Shown here: piece after piece, positions 27,058 through 27,647 of the stretch
Layout: the number at the start of each line of letters is the position of its first letter
How positions within the stretch are numbered: the first letter of the stretch is position 1
Assembly: GCA_017560855.1 (NCBI GenBank)
Contig: JAFZEB010000116.1
Coordinates: 1-27,647, forward strand
Direction: 5' to 3'
Source of the DNA: Ruminiclostridium sp.
GTDB lineage: Bacteria; Bacillota; Clostridia; Oscillospirales; Oscillospiraceae
Length of the DNA stretch: 27,647 bases
Program-made: the position numbers and the translations under genes
The notes under the pieces: model-generated
The model's database searches: none
What the model was told of the DNA's origin: nothing
What the model saw: only the letters and a program-made list of their open reading frames with translations

Positions 27058-27647
27058 ATGACCTACGAGATCCTCTTCAGCCCCACCGGCGGTACCATGA
27101 AAACAGCAAACCTCCTCACCAAGGAATTCTCTTCCAACGTCCGTGTGGTGGATCTGATGGACCGAAAAGCAGATTTTTCCGCCATTCCCTTTTCCCCTGA
27201 GGATCTGTGCATCGTGGCTGTCCCCTCCTTTGGCGGGCGGGTCCCGGCTCCCGCCGTCAAACGCCTTTCCAAACTGCAGGGCAACGGAGCCAAAGCCATC
27301 CTTATGGCCGTGTTTGGCAACCGCGCCATCGACGATACCCTTCTGGAGCTGAAGGACGTCCTCACCCAGGCCGGTTTCCGACCCGTGGCTGCCCTGGAGG
27401 CGGTGGCCCAGCACTCCCTGATGCCCCAGTTTGGCGCAGGCCGTCCCGACAACCGGGACCACCAGGAGATGATCTCCTTTGCAAGCCAGATCAAGGAAAA
27501 GATGGACACAGAATCCTCGGATGATCTGACCGTTCCGGGCAATTTCCCCTACCGGGCATACAGCGGCGTCCCCATGAAGCCAAAAGCCGACCACGGCTGC
27601 ATCCAGTGCGGCCACTGCTCCCGCCACTGCCCTGTAGGCGCCATCCC
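27058..27647 (+). CDS. EFR1-family flavodoxin-ferredoxin, 3' end cut by window
   Basis: 196 codons are visible and the frame stays open at the edge. Residues 1-150 are flavodoxin-like, with a P-loop FSPTGGT (7-13) for FMN phosphate and VAVPSFGGRVPAP (53-65). A 4Fe-4S motif follows: C181, C184, C187, C191 (CIQCGHCSRHCPVGAI). This is the EFR1 ferredoxin layout, where a second 4Fe-4S site should follow beyond the window. It would serve as a soluble electron carrier. GGAAGGAA stands before the ATG. It is close to the radical SAM pair, which needs a reductant, but it has its own promoter. Confidence 0.9.
   Translation, partial: MTYEILFSPTGGTMKTANLLTKEFSSNVRVVDLMDRKADFSAIPFSPEDLCIVAVPSFGGRVPAPAVKRLSKLQGNGAKAILMAVFGNRAIDDTLLELKDVLTQAGFRPVAALEAVAQHSLMPQFGAGRPDNRDHQEMISFASQIKEKMDTESSDDLTVPGNFPYRAYSGVPMKPKADHGCIQCGHCSRHCPVGAI

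Overview
The window comes from a fairly high-GC anaerobic member of the Clostridia. The Oscillospiraceae side (Flavonifractor, Lawsonibacter or Intestinimonas-like) is my inference, not a database result. Reasons: strong AGGAGG ribosome binding sites throughout, tRNA genes with encoded CCA, TTGACA/TATAAT promoters, an anaerobe gene set (hybrid cluster protein, ferredoxins, a desulfoferrodoxin-like domain, radical SAM and Fe-S flavoenzymes) and DUF6809/DUF2284/DUF134 proteins. It reads as ordinary chromosome with short operons on both strands. I see no phage, insertion sequence or CRISPR array.

Layout. 1-480: two tandem tRNA-Arg(ACG) cassettes, each with its own promoter. 499-1381: a tiny Cys/Gly-rich membrane peptide and a Cys-rich protein. 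1512-2504: a YfcE-type phosphodiesterase and a Gdx guanidinium exporter, the latter behind a compact two-hairpin leader ending in a 20-bp hairpin. 2543-3514: a short cation-diffusion-facilitator-like protein preceded by a tandem glycine riboswitch and terminator. 3537-6692: helicase, rhodanese and Crp/Fnr regulator, all leftward. 6787-9103: ferredoxin-like protein and hybrid cluster protein Hcp (nitrosative stress), divergent from the first Crp/Fnr gene across a perfect palindrome. 9140-10624: a second Crp/Fnr gene behind a DUF134-NifX fusion with a His-rich tail. 10744-11980: an XRE regulator fused to a complete desulfoferrodoxin-like module, divergent from a DUF2284 metal-binding protein. 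12027-17544: ABC-F ATPase, NhaC antiporter, AEC transporter and class I aminotransferase. 17747-18402: a small XRE repressor divergent from a DUF6809 gene, with matching operators. 18492-18746: tRNA-Val, tRNA-Glu and tRNA-Met. 18869-23461: PepT, GlpK, SfsA and RarD. 23638-24735: a single-domain old-yellow-enzyme protein. 24931-26979: an uncharacterised radical SAM-HhH protein with its DUF4130 partner. 27058-end: a truncated flavodoxin-ferredoxin (EFR1 type).

A theme is redox and nitrosative-stress biology: the ferredoxin-Hcp operon flanked by two Crp/Fnr regulators, the XRE-desulfoferrodoxin fusion, DUF2284 and several Fe-S proteins. The most unusual signals are the glycine riboswitch in front of a CDF-like membrane protein, the HTH-desulfoferrodoxin fusion that keeps every metal ligand, the candidate guanidine-responsive leader before gdx, and the radical SAM/DUF4130 pair of unknown chemistry. 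Terminator hairpins are shared between convergent genes several times, sometimes with the stop codon inside the hairpin.
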